Positions 40,685 through 52,005 of a stretch of DNA of 64,000 bases are shown here, piece after piece. Both the position numbers and the translations under genes were made by a program. A model generated the notes under the pieces. It saw nothing but the letters and a program-made list of their open reading frames with translations. It searched no databases and had not been told where the DNA came from. Location of the stretch: contig CM020618.1 of NCBI GenBank assembly GCA_009829735.1, positions 8,399,119 through 8,463,118 of the forward strand. The letters are read 5' to 3'. This stretch comes from Pyropia yezoensis (Eukaryota > Rhodophyta > Bangiophyceae > Bangiales > Bangiaceae). Each line of letters begins with the position of its first letter. Within the stretch, counting starts at the first letter, position 1.

Positions 40685-41828
40685 ATGGCGTTTATGGTGG
40701 CAGCCCCCCTGGTCCGGTCCTCCCTCCGCCTGGCGTCGGCGGTGACGGCGCGGCGGACCTTTGCGGGCGCGCGCGTGGTCGCCGCCCGCCCTGCTGCGGT
40801 CCGCATTGTGGTTGCCAGCCGCGCGGCGTCGACCGCCGCCCCTGTACGGATGGACATGGAATCGGACCTGCGCGACCGCCTTGACGCCCTGTACAAGGAG
40901 AAGGACTGCATGCCGATCATGGTGCGCCTGGCTTGGCACGATGCCGGTACGTTGTGGATCTTCTCGTCTCTTTTTTTTTTGCTACTGTTTTTCATATCGC
41001 TGTGCCAGTGTGTCGCGTAGAAACAGCGCGTTTGGCGTTCCTTGCCATCTGGCCGTTGCTTACTGGCTCAGGACTTGCTACGCGTCTGTTCTTGACTGGC
41101 ATCTGTCATTACGGTAACTAACCCTTTACTGCCTGTCTTGTTCATGTTGTGCATGGCTGGCACTTGTTCCTGTTTCTTGTTTTGTACACTGACAATGCAC
41201 AGGCACGTACGACAAGGATACGAAGACGGGCGGGCCGTGTGCGTCCATCCGCCACGAGCCTGAGATTAAGCATGATGCGAACGCTGGTCTGACCATCGCC
41301 ATGGAACTACTGGAGCCTATCAAGAAGGACTTCCCCGATGTGTCGTACGCGGACCTGTACCAGCTGGCGTCGGTGCAGGCGATTGCTTTCTCCGGGGGCC
41401 CCAAGATTCCCTTCCGCTTTGGCCGGAAAGACGCCACCAAGGAGATGAAGCCGACGCCAGCTGACCGCCTGCCCGACGCGGACCAGCGCATGCCCCACCT
41501 GCGCGACGTGTTCTACCGCATGGGGATGAACGACTCGGAGATTGTGGCGCTGTCGGGCGCCCACACCCTGGGCCGTGCGCACGCGGACCGGTCGGGCAAG
41601 GACGGGCCGTGGACCAAGGTGCCCATTGTCTTTGACAATACCTACTTTGTGGAGATCCTCAAGGAGAAGCCGGACCCGGCGCTGCTGCGGATGGAGAGCG
41701 ACCTGGCGCTGCTGGATGACCCCGACACCAAGTCGCTGGTGGAGAAGTACGCGGCCGATCAGGATGCCTTTTTCGCCGACTATTCAAAGGCGCACGTCAA
41801 GCTGAGCGAGCTGGGTGTCAGCTTTTAG
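40685..41828 (+). CDS. APX: Ascorbate peroxidase, organellar type, two exons
   Basis: Exons 40685-40946 and 41203-41828 join in phase (DAG|TYD) to give 295 residues. It reduces H2O2 to water with ascorbate. The N-terminal ~55 residues are Arg/Ala/Ser/Val-rich with no acids (MAFMVAAPLVRSSLRLASAV…), a plastid or mitochondrial transit peptide. Distal haem side: Arg81, Trp84, His85 (RLAWHDAG). Proximal His208 (VALSGAHTLGRAH), the radical-site Trp224 (GPW) and its Asp254 (MESDLALL) are conserved, as is Arg217, the ascorbate-binding Arg. The C-terminus DAFFADYSKAHVKLSELG is typical of class I plant peroxidases. An upstream in-frame ATG at 40562 would add a Ser/Pro-rich stretch; 40685 fits better. 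Confidence 0.9.
40947..41202 (+). other. Intron of the ascorbate peroxidase gene
   Basis: 256 nt, GTACGT donor and CAG acceptor, T-rich compared with the exons, splitting the glycine codon after the distal His. Removing it restores an uninterrupted peroxidase. Confidence 0.88.
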
Positions 41829-42175
41829 AAGACGCGGGGCCCGTGCAGTAGAAGCGCATTTTGTCTGTCTCCTGTGGTTGCTCTTCTTCCTTTTTTATCC
41901 GGGACGTCGCGTGGCTCTCACGGCAGACGCACCCGTGTCTTCTCTGGATGAACGATATGGTGCGTACCAATCGTGGAAGAAATAGCGCGAACATCTCGCG
42001 CCCAGGTGCGCCACCAGCGCCGATACTTTCAGCCGCCACTGTAGGGCTGAACAAAAAGACAACCCTAATCCAGCATCGTTGATGAACTCAGTTGTCATCC
42101 GTGTTTCTGTACAGTACAACCCTGGTCCCCCCCCATATCCCCCACTCCATGCTGCGCGTCGCCAGCTGCCGTGCC

Positions 42176-42691
42176 CTACTCCACCGTCCCCAGGTAGTCA
42201 TCGCGCACACTGCCGGTTGCGGAAATCTCGGTCGCTTCAATCTTGAGCCCCAGGATCCGCAAGCGCACGCTCGCGTCTTTCGCAATTAGGTCATTGCCGT
42301 CCACACTCCGCCAGCATTCAGCCTGGGCGTCGTAGCCCATGTCAGGTGGCAACAAGTGATGGCTCACAAAGATCTTGAGCGGCCCCGCGTCGGCAAAGAA
42401 GCCATGCTGAGTGACCTTGTCCACCACCGAGTCAAGCACCTCCCCCTTGAACGGCCGGAACACAAGCGCCTTGTATTTGAGGGGAAACACCGCAAAGCCA
42501 GTAGTGTGGTCCAGCTCCCCGTGAGGGATGGGCTCGTGCAGGTGGACGACCATGACCACAAACCCGTGACGGCCCGCAAAGCTGCCCTCTACTTCCTGCA
42601 TCAGCCGCTGCGTGAGGGAGTCGGTCAACTTGGCATTGAATTGCCGGGGGGGCATGTGAATGCGGCGCTCCAGGTCCACGAGAAAAAACAT
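42176..42691 (-). CDS. RPB7: RNA polymerase II subunit RPB7
   Basis: 171 residues, the normal length of the family, without introns. With RPB4 this subunit forms the stalk of RNA polymerase II, which contacts nascent RNA and helps initiation in the nucleus. The start MFFLVDLERRIHMPP matches the N-terminal truncated-RNP domain. FAVFPLKYKALVFRPFKGE then VLDSVV is the best-conserved block, and LRILGLKIEATEISATGS with the terminal DDYLG belongs to the C-terminal OB fold. The frame stays open upstream to 43186, but nothing there resembles the family and the start at 42691 matches homologues. It converges with the peroxidase gene (about 350 bp between stops). Confidence 0.92.
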   Translation of the reverse strand: MFFLVDLERRIHMPPRQFNAKLTDSLTQRLMQEVEGSFAGRHGFVVMVVHLHEPIPHGELDHTTGFAVFPLKYKALVFRPFKGEVLDSVVDKVTQHGFFADAGPLKIFVSHHLLPPDMGYDAQAECWRSVDGNDLIAKDASVRLRILGLKIEATEISATGSVRDDYLGTVE

Positions 42692-45600
42692 CGTGGACCT
42701 CGACGGAGGGCGACAGCAGGGACGGCAGGGGCGGAGAGCGGAAGGACGAGCAGGTAAGGGCACGTGCGCAACAGGGAAGAAGAGGCAAAGGGAAAAAAGG
42801 GACGAGCAGACGGAAGGAGACACGCGGGAAGCAGAAGACCGGCGCGAACCAGGGTTGGCGTGGGGTCGTCTGGTGCCAAAACCAAGCAAGCGGACGGAGA
42901 GACCACAATGAAAATGCCGAGGCCCGACGGAAGAAGTAGAGCGACGCAGCAAGGATGGACCAGCGCGTAGTGAAGAGAAGACGGGCAGCGGCAGACGAAC
43001 CCGCCGACGCGACAGAGTTCTCCGCGCCCGGGGATGACGCGTGCCGCACTGCCCTTGTACGCTTGCCTTCAGGCTTTCGGTACATGATACAATTTGAAAA
43101 AAATCTGTCTCTGTCGTTGGTCTGATCATTCTATCAGTGAGTGTAGTTATTCTCACACGCGCAACAATATACACAATACTGGACAATTGTTCAGTGTTCC
43201 TCCAAAAGATATACGGTTGGTGAGATCCCGATCATGAGATGCTGACCTCGTCCTGAGACTAGGCGTAGGCTGGCACTGGCTTCTTCCCGTCCCGCACCTT
43301 ACTTGACAACCTCACATGAACTGGGTCTTAATGCGCCCAGCCAAGGTGAGACCGCTGCACCCTCCCACCCGCGTTGTTCCCCTTCTGCTTCTCCTTTCGT
43401 TTCAAGCGCTACGTACTTCCGCCACCGCCAGTGAGCTCATGCTGGCGCCTCTGCTCGTCTCGTCGGCGCCACTCGCCGTCCCGTCTTCCCATCGACTCAC
43501 CTCTCTTCTCTTGCGGGTTCTTTTCGGCACCACTCCCACCACCACACGGATGCACTCCGTGACGTTGCCTTTGCCCAAAACCCTTCTGATTGTGACCGTC
43601 TCCATCTTGACATGCTGCATGGGTCCAACGACGTGGTCCATCCGGCTGAGTACCCACTCACCCTCCCCCTTCCACCTCCCCTGTGAGAGGCAGCCCAGCC
43701 CAACCGGCATCCACCGCCTTCGCAGTCTTTCGTCCCCGTCACCATGATCAGGAGAGTGATCGAGCACCCGCGATCGGCTCTGGCCATGAGCTCGGGCGGG
43801 CCCCTGAGACGGCGGGAGTGTCAACGACCCTCTATACGTACCACCCGCTCGCTGCCGCCCCGCCCTTTTTTGCAACAATCCCCCCGCATCTCCTTGTGCA
43901 CGCGCGCCCCATGGGGCCCACGCGGCAGAGGAGGCGGGGGTCCGCGGTGGTGTGCGGGGGAAAGGTGAGACACAGAAACGGGCGGGGCTGCGCCACGCCG
44001 CCGCGGCAAAGGGCGGCAGCGACGCCCCGCGGGCCGCCCGCTGCCGTTCGGACCACGCCCCGTCCAGGACCTGGGCGGGGGCCGGCACCCAAAGACGCTG
44101 CCGACGCCCGAACGCCGGCGTCCTTCCACTCCCCAACCTGGGGGCTTGACCGGGGACCGGGGGTGCGGGCGTGGTAGGGGCCCTGCCAGACGATGCTCTC
44201 CCTCGGGGGCCGCCCAAACACCCACAGCTGTAGGCCTTCCAACTTGGGCGGCTCAAGCTCCAGCTCTCGCGTGAGCGGGTGCGCGGCAGGGCGGCCTCGT
44301 CGGCCGCCCGAGGGTCCCGCCGTCCCCGCCACACCCGCGCGCGGCCCCTTGTGGCTGGGGGGTGCGTGGCGGCACGCGCCAGCGACCCGCCGCGCTGGTT
44401 GGCTATGTACCCGCGTTGGAAGTTTTCGGTCGCGGGGCCATCCCGGCGAATGATACCTCCCCCCCCCCACAATCCGGGACAGGCCACAAGCGATTTGACG
44501 GGGAGCGTGCTCCTCCCACTTGCACCAGTGGAGGCGGTTGGAGTGGGCGGGGCCCGACATAGGTATCTTGCCCGACATACATATTTTTTCTGGTGTTCCT
44601 TCCCGTTGGCCCGATGGACCACCGGCGTTGCACGGTGGCCAGCCAGCCGCTGTCGCAGCGCGAGATGGGCCGCCTGTCCCCATTGGCGAGCGCGCCGCGC
44701 GCTGGCCGCCGCCCATCCGCATCCGCCACCGCGGCGGGGTGGACGGCCGCCCGTTTCCCTACCCCGCGTCCGCCGCCAACCGACACGCCGACGGGGGCGC
44801 GGTCCCGGCGCTGTGCGGCTGCAGCGGGCCCGCCGCGCAACCGGCAGGCCCGCCGCTTTGCGCGGGCGCGGGGGGCACCGCTGGGCCACGACGTCGTGTC
44901 ATGATTCGTGACGGGGCTGGCCCGCGGGGGGGCACCGCCCCCCCGCCGCTCAGCGAAATTGCGGGCGGGTCGAGAGAGCGTCTGGGCCCCGGCGACACGC
45001 CCGCCACCAGGCGGTGCACGCTGGTGGAGGGGGGGGGGAGGGTGCGGTGGGGATCCGCGGCGTCCGTCCTCCACTGGCAGCGGCCCTGGTCCGCGCCACT
45101 GCGCGCCGCGACAGCCGGGCCGGCCAGGCTGCGACCAGACACGGGGGCACACACACACACACGACCAGCCCAGAGGGTGTGTTTTCTCCCTCGGCGCACC
45201 CCCCCCACCTCCCCTCGCCGCCACCCTGCCCCTCGTGGACGCCGTCCTGCGTCTCGGTCACTTTCGGCGCTTGTCGACGAGACCGTCGAGGGGGGGGGGG
45301 GGGGGAAGGGGCTGCGGCACCCAGCTGGGAGGCTCTGCGACGCCCACGTCATTGTGCGTGCGCGGTCATCCATATAGGCGTGCGGTGGGCACGGTTCGGG
45401 TTGGCCTGCGCCGCGGCTGTCTTCGCCGGCGCGGCGGGCAACTATTCTGCCGTCAACGCACGCGCACGCCCCCGCTCCTCCCCGTACGGTGGGTGGCTCT
45501 GGACGCCCGCGTACCGCCGGAAAGGGGGCATATTGCAATCAAGCTCTCGGACAGGGGGGGTGGCGGTGTCATTCGCGCCACAGCGTCCGCCCTACGCGCA

Positions 45601-45901
45601 CCTTCCCCCATCTTCCCCCTCGGCTTGTGTTCCCCCCCCCGTCTGCCCCCCTAACCTGGTGCGGCCGCTACCGCATGGGGCGTGCTGCGCGGCGGCGGGC
45701 GTCGCCCCCTGCCAGCGCAGTCCACCATTCTCCCTGAGGCGCCTTCCCCCCTCCCTTCCTCGCCCCGCCAATCGTACTCAGCCCGCACCGTGCGCGCACA
45801 TCCTCCCTGTGTTGCCCACTTCCTTGCGTTCTCTTTCTGTTTCTTTTTCTTCCTGTTGACGACGACGACATCGGTGGCCCGGCTGCCGTCTCCCACTCAG
45901 G
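42692..45901. other. 3.2-kb stretch without a confident gene
   Basis: 42692-43200 is the RPB7 leader and promoter side. From 43300 to 45880 frames are open on both strands, as expected from GC content. Candidates are minus 44889-43402 (with ELELEPPKLEGLQLWVFG) and plus 44520-45377 (with SAASVLHWQRPWSAPL). Neither shows a family motif or clear splice structure, so I do not call either. The last 200 bp are the pyrimidine-rich leader of the ABHD17-like gene. Confidence 0.3.
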
Positions 45902-48900
45902 ATGGGCGCCGCGTACAGCAGCCTGGTCTTCCGGCCGCCCGCGGTCACGTACGAGGTGGACTCTGATGGCCGCATGATGTTTGTCCGGCGGGTAGGCGGC
46001 GGGCGCATGGCGCCGTCGACGGAGCCCGTGGTGTGGCTCCGTACCTCCCGCGGCTCGGTCATTCCAGCTGTTTACTTGGCGGTGGAGGGCGCGGAGACGG
46101 TGTTGCTCATGTCGCACACGAATGCCGAGGTACGTTTTGTTGACGAGGGAGGGTGGGGAGCTCGGGGGGGGAAAGAGAGGGAAGAGGGGGAAGGGTGGTT
46201 GACTCTGGGAGGGCGGTGGGAGGGGGAGGCGGGGTGGGGGGTGGTGAGGGCCAGAGATGATGGCCAACTGACGGACACATTCGTGGCTCGGCCTCTGCCG
46301 CTGGGACTGGTTGACCTGCGGTTGTATGTACGTACGGCGTTTGCGCATGATGGGCCACTGCAGGATTTGGGCATGGCCATGACCCACGCCGCCGCGCTAG
46401 CCGACACGCTCCATGTGAACGTTTTTTCCTACGAGTACGTTGTGCGGGGGCTGCAGAGACACAGGTACCTCTCCTTGTCAGGTGCACCAAGTATCAGGCT
46501 GGACGGGGTTCAGCTGTGGGGTTGTGTGCGGTTCTCAGCCGTACTTTTTGAATTCTCTCTTATGGTGTGGTCTTTAGTCGCAGTTGCTGACGATACTGCC
46601 CTTTTGTGTCGTCTGCCGGTGGCATCAATGGCCTGCATTTGCCGCCTGCCTTCGTTGTCTGCGCCGTCCCTCTCCTCCCTTCCCCCTCTCTTGCCCGCGC
46701 CAGGTACACTGGTTATGGTCTCTCTAAACCCGAAGGCCCCTCCTCCGAAGCTGCGCTCTATGCGGACGCCACGGCCGCGTACGTTTACCTTACCACCACC
46801 CTGCGCGTGCCGCCCCACCGCATCGTCGCGCTCGGCCGCTCCCTCGGCTCGGGCCCGTCGCTGTACCTTGCGACCGGCCCCTTCCCAGTCGGCGGCGTCA
46901 TCCTTGTGTCGGCCCTGTTGTCGTGTGTGCGGGTGGCGCTTCGAGGCGTGCCCGTCACGCCCTCCTTTGACATGTTCCCCAACGTCGACCGCATCCGCGG
47001 CCTGGCCGTGCCGCTGCTCGTCGTCCACGCGCGGGACGACTCTGTGGTACCCTTCCGCCATGGCCTCGGCCTCGCGCGCGCGGCTGAGGCGCCCCGCCGA
47101 CGGGAGGGGGGTGGGGGGGCGGTGTCACCGCCTCGCGTCCAGACGCTGTGGTTTGACGAGGGCGGCCACAATGGGGTGGAAGCCGACAACTGGGGGGAGT
47201 TGATGCGCGCGTACGCGGCCTTTCTGGACAGCCTGCCGGCCTCGGCCGAAGCCGCTGCCGCAGCCGACGGGGAGGGGGGCGCCGCCGCCGACGCGGCGGG
47301 TGGCACCCCCCACGGCGACGCGTGGCGGTCGTGGGATGGGGGCACCGCCGCCTCGAGCCACCGGCGACAGCAGTTGCGGGGGAGGGGGGAAGAAGACGGT
47401 GGTGGTGGTGGCGGTGGGGGCTCCAGCGGCTCTGCCCACAGCGATGACGGCCGCGGCGGCGGCGGCGGGCCGTCCTGGCTGCGGCCGCTCGCCATCCGCC
47501 GGCGGTCGGTGGCCGCCCGCCACCGTGGCCGCGGCGGGGATGGGGTGGTGGCGGCGTCGCCGCCGGCGAGCCGTCTGTCGGCCGCTGACGCGGGGAGGCC
47601 GCGGCGGCGGCGGCGGCACGCGGCGGCGGCGGCGGCCGCGTCGCCTGGGAGTGGCTGCGCCGCAGGGCGGGGGCGCCTGTGTGAGCGCGGGGGGGACGAC
47701 CCGGCGGCGGGCGCGGCGAGCCTGATCCGCTCGTGGACTGCCGAGGTGGCCTCTCCCGACGGGGGGGGTGCGGCGGGGGCAGCGGCGGGGGGGGGGTGCA
47801 CGTGTGGCCATCACTATTGCCGCAAGTGCGCGGCGGGCCGCGACGCACAGCGCCGCGCGTCGGCGGGGGGGGGGCGCCCGTCCCGCGACGGCGGAAAGCG
47901 CCGCTCCCGCGACGGCGGCGCGCGTCGCCGCTCCCGGGAGGGGGGTGGAGCGGGCGGGGGGGCGGCAGGAGACCCCCGCGGCGCGGCCGCCTCCCCCTGC
48001 GCATCGCCGCGGCGTGAAGGCGGCGACAGCGGGTGGGAGGAGGACGCCGAGTCGGGGCCCGAGGCGCAGCGGCCCATGTGGGTGCTCCTGCCCGAGTCGC
48101 CCGCCCCGGCGCCGGTGGCCGCGGCGCCAGCGGCGACAGTGCCGGCGGCGGCGGCGCCGCCACGGCGGCCACATCGGCCCCCCGCGTTGCCGTTGCCGCA
48201 TAGCCCGCGGGCCGAGGCGACGTCCGAGGCGGCGGAGGCGGCTGCTACAGGGCCTGCCCCGCTGTCGCCTGGCGCGGTCGCCGAACCGTCGGCCGCGCGA
48301 CCAGCGTCTTCCGCTGCTGCCGCCGCCACATCACGGCCAGGGACAGGCACTCGGCTGCCCCCGTCACCGCGGTCGCTACTCCCAGCGCCGCCCGACCACC
48401 ACCCAACGGCGGACAATATCGCCGCCCCAGGTGCCGACGGCGAGGCGGCCGCGGCGCCACCCACGGGCATCCCATTGGGGGCTGTGGCAGCGGCGGCGGG
48501 GGCGTCGACCGAGGCGGCTGTGCCGCTTCCGGGCGGGGCGACGCCCCCCCCCCATGGGGGAAGCGCCCGTGAGGGCCCCGCGGGGACCGTCGGCTCGTCG
48601 TCATCCCTGGCAGGCGTCGGCTCGCACCTGGACCCCCCACCGCCGGTAGGGGGCGACGCCACCGCCGCGCGCGTGGGCGCGGCCGAACTGGCAGCGGTGC
48701 CCTACCCGGCGGCAGCGCGGGGAGGGGGAACGCCGGCCACCGACGCGGCTGCGCCGGCGGTGGCGGCACCGGCGGGCCCCTTCCTCCGCACCCTTTCCCT
48801 CTCGTCGGTGGACGTGGCACACGTGCCGACGGCGCCGCCGCGGTCGGCGCCGGCGGCGGCCGCGGCGCCAAGCCCCGTGCCGGCCGCCGTCGGTGCAGGT

Positions 48901-49932
48901 CCTGGCGGCGGGGTGCCCCCCCCCGCGCGGGCCCCCGACGCGGACGGGGGCGGCGGCGGTCGCGCCCTCTGGTCTGCGAGCTGCCCGGCCGGCGGCGCCC
49001 CCCCCGAGGTGCCGTCGCCGACGGTGGCCGCCGTGCCGCCAGCCCCGTTGTCGGCGCCCCCCCCGGACCGGGGAGAGACGCGGATGACGGCGGCGGCGGC
49101 AGCGGCGGTGGCGGCGGCGGCTGTGGTTGCGGGCGGGGGGCGGCCCCGCGGCGGCGGCAGTGGCCGGCGCGGGGCGCGCGCGCACCCCGGCCGCCGGGCC
49201 CTCACCTACCACGACGTCAAGCTGCGGTCGGGCCTGTCGGCGGCGCTCGCGCGCTTTGACGCCCCCGACGACGATGGCGGCGGCGGCAACGAGAGCGACG
49301 TTGACGAGCCCGCCTCTCCCCGCCGCCAGACCGCCGCGGGGCGGCCAGGTCTGCGCACTTCCGGACGGGGGGGGGGCGGGGCGGGCGGAGGAGCCTACTC
49401 TCGGCCGACCGGCTGGCGGTCGGCGCTGCCGCTGCTTGTGGGCGGGGGGGGGGGGAGGGGGGGGGAGGGGGAGGGTGCTGGCCTCCCGTTGCGGGCCACC
49501 TCCACCGCGGGGTGTCGACGCCACCGCCGGGGGTGGCGGACGACGACACCCACCACATTGGCTGCATCGCGTGGCAGAGTCGATAATGGAGGTGGCGTGA
49601 GGGGGAAGAGGGAGGGTGGGGTGGGGAGGGTGGGGGGGTGGATGGGGGGGAGCGGGCGTCTGGCCGCGGTTCGGCCGGCTGCGGGCAAGCTCTTTGACTG
49701 TTTGTCGTTTTGTGTGTCTGGGGTGGCGGCCGCGGTGCGGGCCGGCGCGTGCCACACCCCCTGTACATGTTCTTCATTGCCGTCCGCTGGGGTCTCCCCC
49801 TGTGGCCTGTTTGGGGTCTGCACTCCCGACGGTGGGCCCCCTCTTGCCCACGAGTCTACCCGCTCTCCCCCTTCTTCGTCCTTCCCCGCCAGCGATGAGC
49901 TGCCTGCGCTGTTGGGAGACGAGGGCAGATAG
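45902..49932 (+). CDS. ABHD17-like serine hydrolase with a very long disordered tail, three exons
   Basis: Exons 45902-46129, 46364-46434 and 46704-49932 join in phase. ABHD17 enzymes are depalmitoylases acting at membranes. MGAAYSS fits an N-myristoylation signal (Gly2, Ser6). The fold follows the family: VLLMSHTNAE|DLGMA, NVFSYEYTGYGLSKPEG, nucleophile Ser146 in GRSLG, acid Asp212 in ARDDSVVPF, and His255 in DEGGHNGVE. The hydrolase ends near residue 285, whereas homologues total about 300. The remaining ~890 residues are Gly/Ala/Pro/Arg-rich with one Cys/His cluster (CTCGHHYCRKC). The 3' end is uncertain: a poly-G run near 49442-49475 may hide a frameshift. A last intron (donor GTGAGG at 49598, acceptor before 49893) would end the protein …MEVADELPALLGDEGR. 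Confidence 0.75.
46130..46363 (+). other. Intron 1 of the ABHD17-like gene
   Basis: 234 nt, GTACGT donor, CAG acceptor, phase 0. It joins HTNAE to DLGMA, where homologues read HGNAVDLGQ. Confidence 0.85.
46435..46703 (+). other. Intron 2 of the ABHD17-like gene
   Basis: 269 nt, GTACGT donor, pyrimidine-rich tract and CAG acceptor, phase 2. It restores FSYEYTGYG, matching the family's FSYDYSGYG. Confidence 0.85.
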
Positions 49933-49954
49933 GGCGCAGACGTGAAGGAGGGAG

Positions 49955-50072
49955 CGTAGACAACCCTCAGAGACCACTCTCAGAGGCCACTCTGAGAGAC
50001 GACTCTCAGAGACAACCGTCAAGGACGACCCTCAGAGACGACCCTCTGAGACCACTCTCCGAGACCCACTTC
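49955..50072. repeat. CTCAGAGAC minisatellite-like array
   Basis: About eight imperfect units of 12-14 bp built on CCACTCTCAGAGAC / CGACCCTCAGAGAC, just after the stop of the ABHD17-like gene. The related CTCAGAT cluster at 34441 may share its origin. Confidence 0.75.
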
Positions 50073-52005
50073 CCAGGCCTCTCATCTCATCTCGAGAAAA
50101 AACACATGCAGTGGTTGACAAGGGGCCGTGGGCGAGGTTCCCGGGGGTGGCAGGCGTGCCCCGCGACGCTACGCGATTCAGCCGGCCACTCCCTCGCTCA
50201 CCCTCTCGCCACCCGCAGCGCGTTGCGCAAAGGGGGCGGCGCACCGCGTCGCGCGGCCGTCACGCTCTTGGTCACGGCACAGGAGGGGAAAGGCCAGTCG
50301 CCAAGGGCAGGCGCGAACCCGGGCCGCGCGCGCACGGCGAAACGAAATAGCTTGCGCGACAGGCGAGTAGGAATGTGGAAAAGACATGGCCACAAGCGGG
50401 ACGGAAGGGGCGAGAGGGGGGGGGGGGGGAGGGAATGGGGCAAACAACCGCCCGCTCGTCGACGAGGTGAGTGAGACCGTCCCGTCAGTCGTCTCTTGCA
50501 CGGCGGGCCCGACGCCGCCGGTCGCCAGCGTTGGCAGTGTCCCCGCCCGTCGACACACCACGTCGGCCGTGCTGCCGTCGATTGATGGTTTGGCCGGGGG
50601 GGACCGCCGGTGGTGGCCGCACTCTCCGCGAGCCATAGTTGCCTTGGCAGCCGCAAGTGCAGCCCGCTGCTCTTGTGCTCAACTGGGCGGGGCGGCTCCG
50701 TGCTGGGACGACCCCCCGCCGCATGCCGCCGCAGCCGCCGCCGCCGCCGTATGCCGATGTCGACGCCGCCGCCGCCGCCGTAGGCCGCCGCCACCACTAC
50801 GCTGCCGCCACTCCCACTACGCCAGCCCCCACAGGTGGTGCCCACTCTCGGACAGCGCCATCGCTACGTCCTCTTGTTCACACCTCGCGCCGCCCCCCCC
50901 CCTCCTCCACCTTCAACACACTCTGCCGGACACCCCCCCCCCCTTGTCCGAGCGAACCTATACCGTCTGCGACGGTGGCGACAGAGTGTCTGGGGTGCGG
51001 CCCCCACAGGCCAAACTGCGCGCGAGAGCGGGGCCCACAAGGCGTGGGGAGCGAGGTGGGGGAGACGAACACTCCACAGCTGGCCGAGACGAAAGAAACA
51101 GGGAGAAGAAGAACGGGCTCGTCGCTCGGCTGGACGGGTCAATGCGGATGGGGGAGGGGCAAGGGAGTCGACTGCCAAGGATGCGCTAGCAGCGGGGGAG
51201 GACGAGCAGCGCAGGGCAGGTGAGCCCGGCAGGGGATGGTCGGCGGTGGGTTGAAGGCGCCGCTCCGCCGTGCAATGGTGGCGCCGAGTAGGACTGGAGA
51301 GGCCGTCGGTGGTGCCCAAGGGCACGCGCCTCCTGTTGGGATCATCCCATGATGAAGGACAGCATGGTCGGGCACAGATGAGCCCTCTATTTTGTTGAAA
51401 CACACCTGGTTCCGTTTCTCTCCGTCAATGCTGCTTGCTCCCTGCTGGGTCCCCCGCGGCGCTGGCGGCTCGCCGACACTCCCCCTCCGCGCCACCGCCA
51501 TCACCGCCGCCGGCACGCCCGCCACCGTCACAGCGGCTCCCAACCCCAGAGCCCCATCCTCAACCCCACCCCCACGTGCATCGGAGTAGTTTTTCCGAGG
51601 GGACAGGGAAAAAAAGAAAAAAGCAACGGGGAAGCCGACAACACAACCCATGGTGTGGGACAGCATGGGGAGAAAGAAGCCAGGAACGGGACGAGGCCCA
51701 CTTCCGTGGCGGCTGTGGACGCTGCTATTTTTTCTCTGCTTTTCATGTTCCGTCTCGAGTGGCACGGCATGTGGGGCGTGGGACTGCCACAGACCCGGAT
51801 CAAGGCGTGGGGAGGTGGGGCCGTCTGTGGCCGATGACGCGACCCAGCGCGAGGCGGCGTGTCGTTGCGCGCCCTGTGCACGGCGCTGTCCCTGTCCATC
51901 TCCCCAAATCCCCTCACCTCTCACCCCCTCTACCCCTCCCTCCCCTCCCGTCGGCACCTTTCCACCCCCATCCTCCCCCGTCCCCCTTTCCCCCGCCTTG
52001 GCACC
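50073..52005. other. Intergenic region before the acid phosphatase gene
   Basis: About 1.9 kb. Open frames on both strands (for example minus 50845-50198, plus 50386-51189) are Pro/Arg/Ala-rich with no recognised motif. Long minus frames across 51139-53937 are the antisense shadow of the phosphatase. 51850-52005 is a C/T-rich leader typical of the start sites in this region. Confidence 0.35.

Noticed and set aside
40342..40995. 217-codon minus frame across the start of the peroxidase
   Set aside because: Antisense to a confident APX exon and its leader.
43402..44889. 495-codon minus frame as a gene
   Set aside because: Overlapping frames of similar length exist on both strands and no segment matches a family or shows splice logic; GC content alone can explain it.
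50300..50340. A tRNA-like B box (GGGTTCGCGCC on the minus strand)
   Set aside because: No A box or foldable cloverleaf at the right distance; a chance match.
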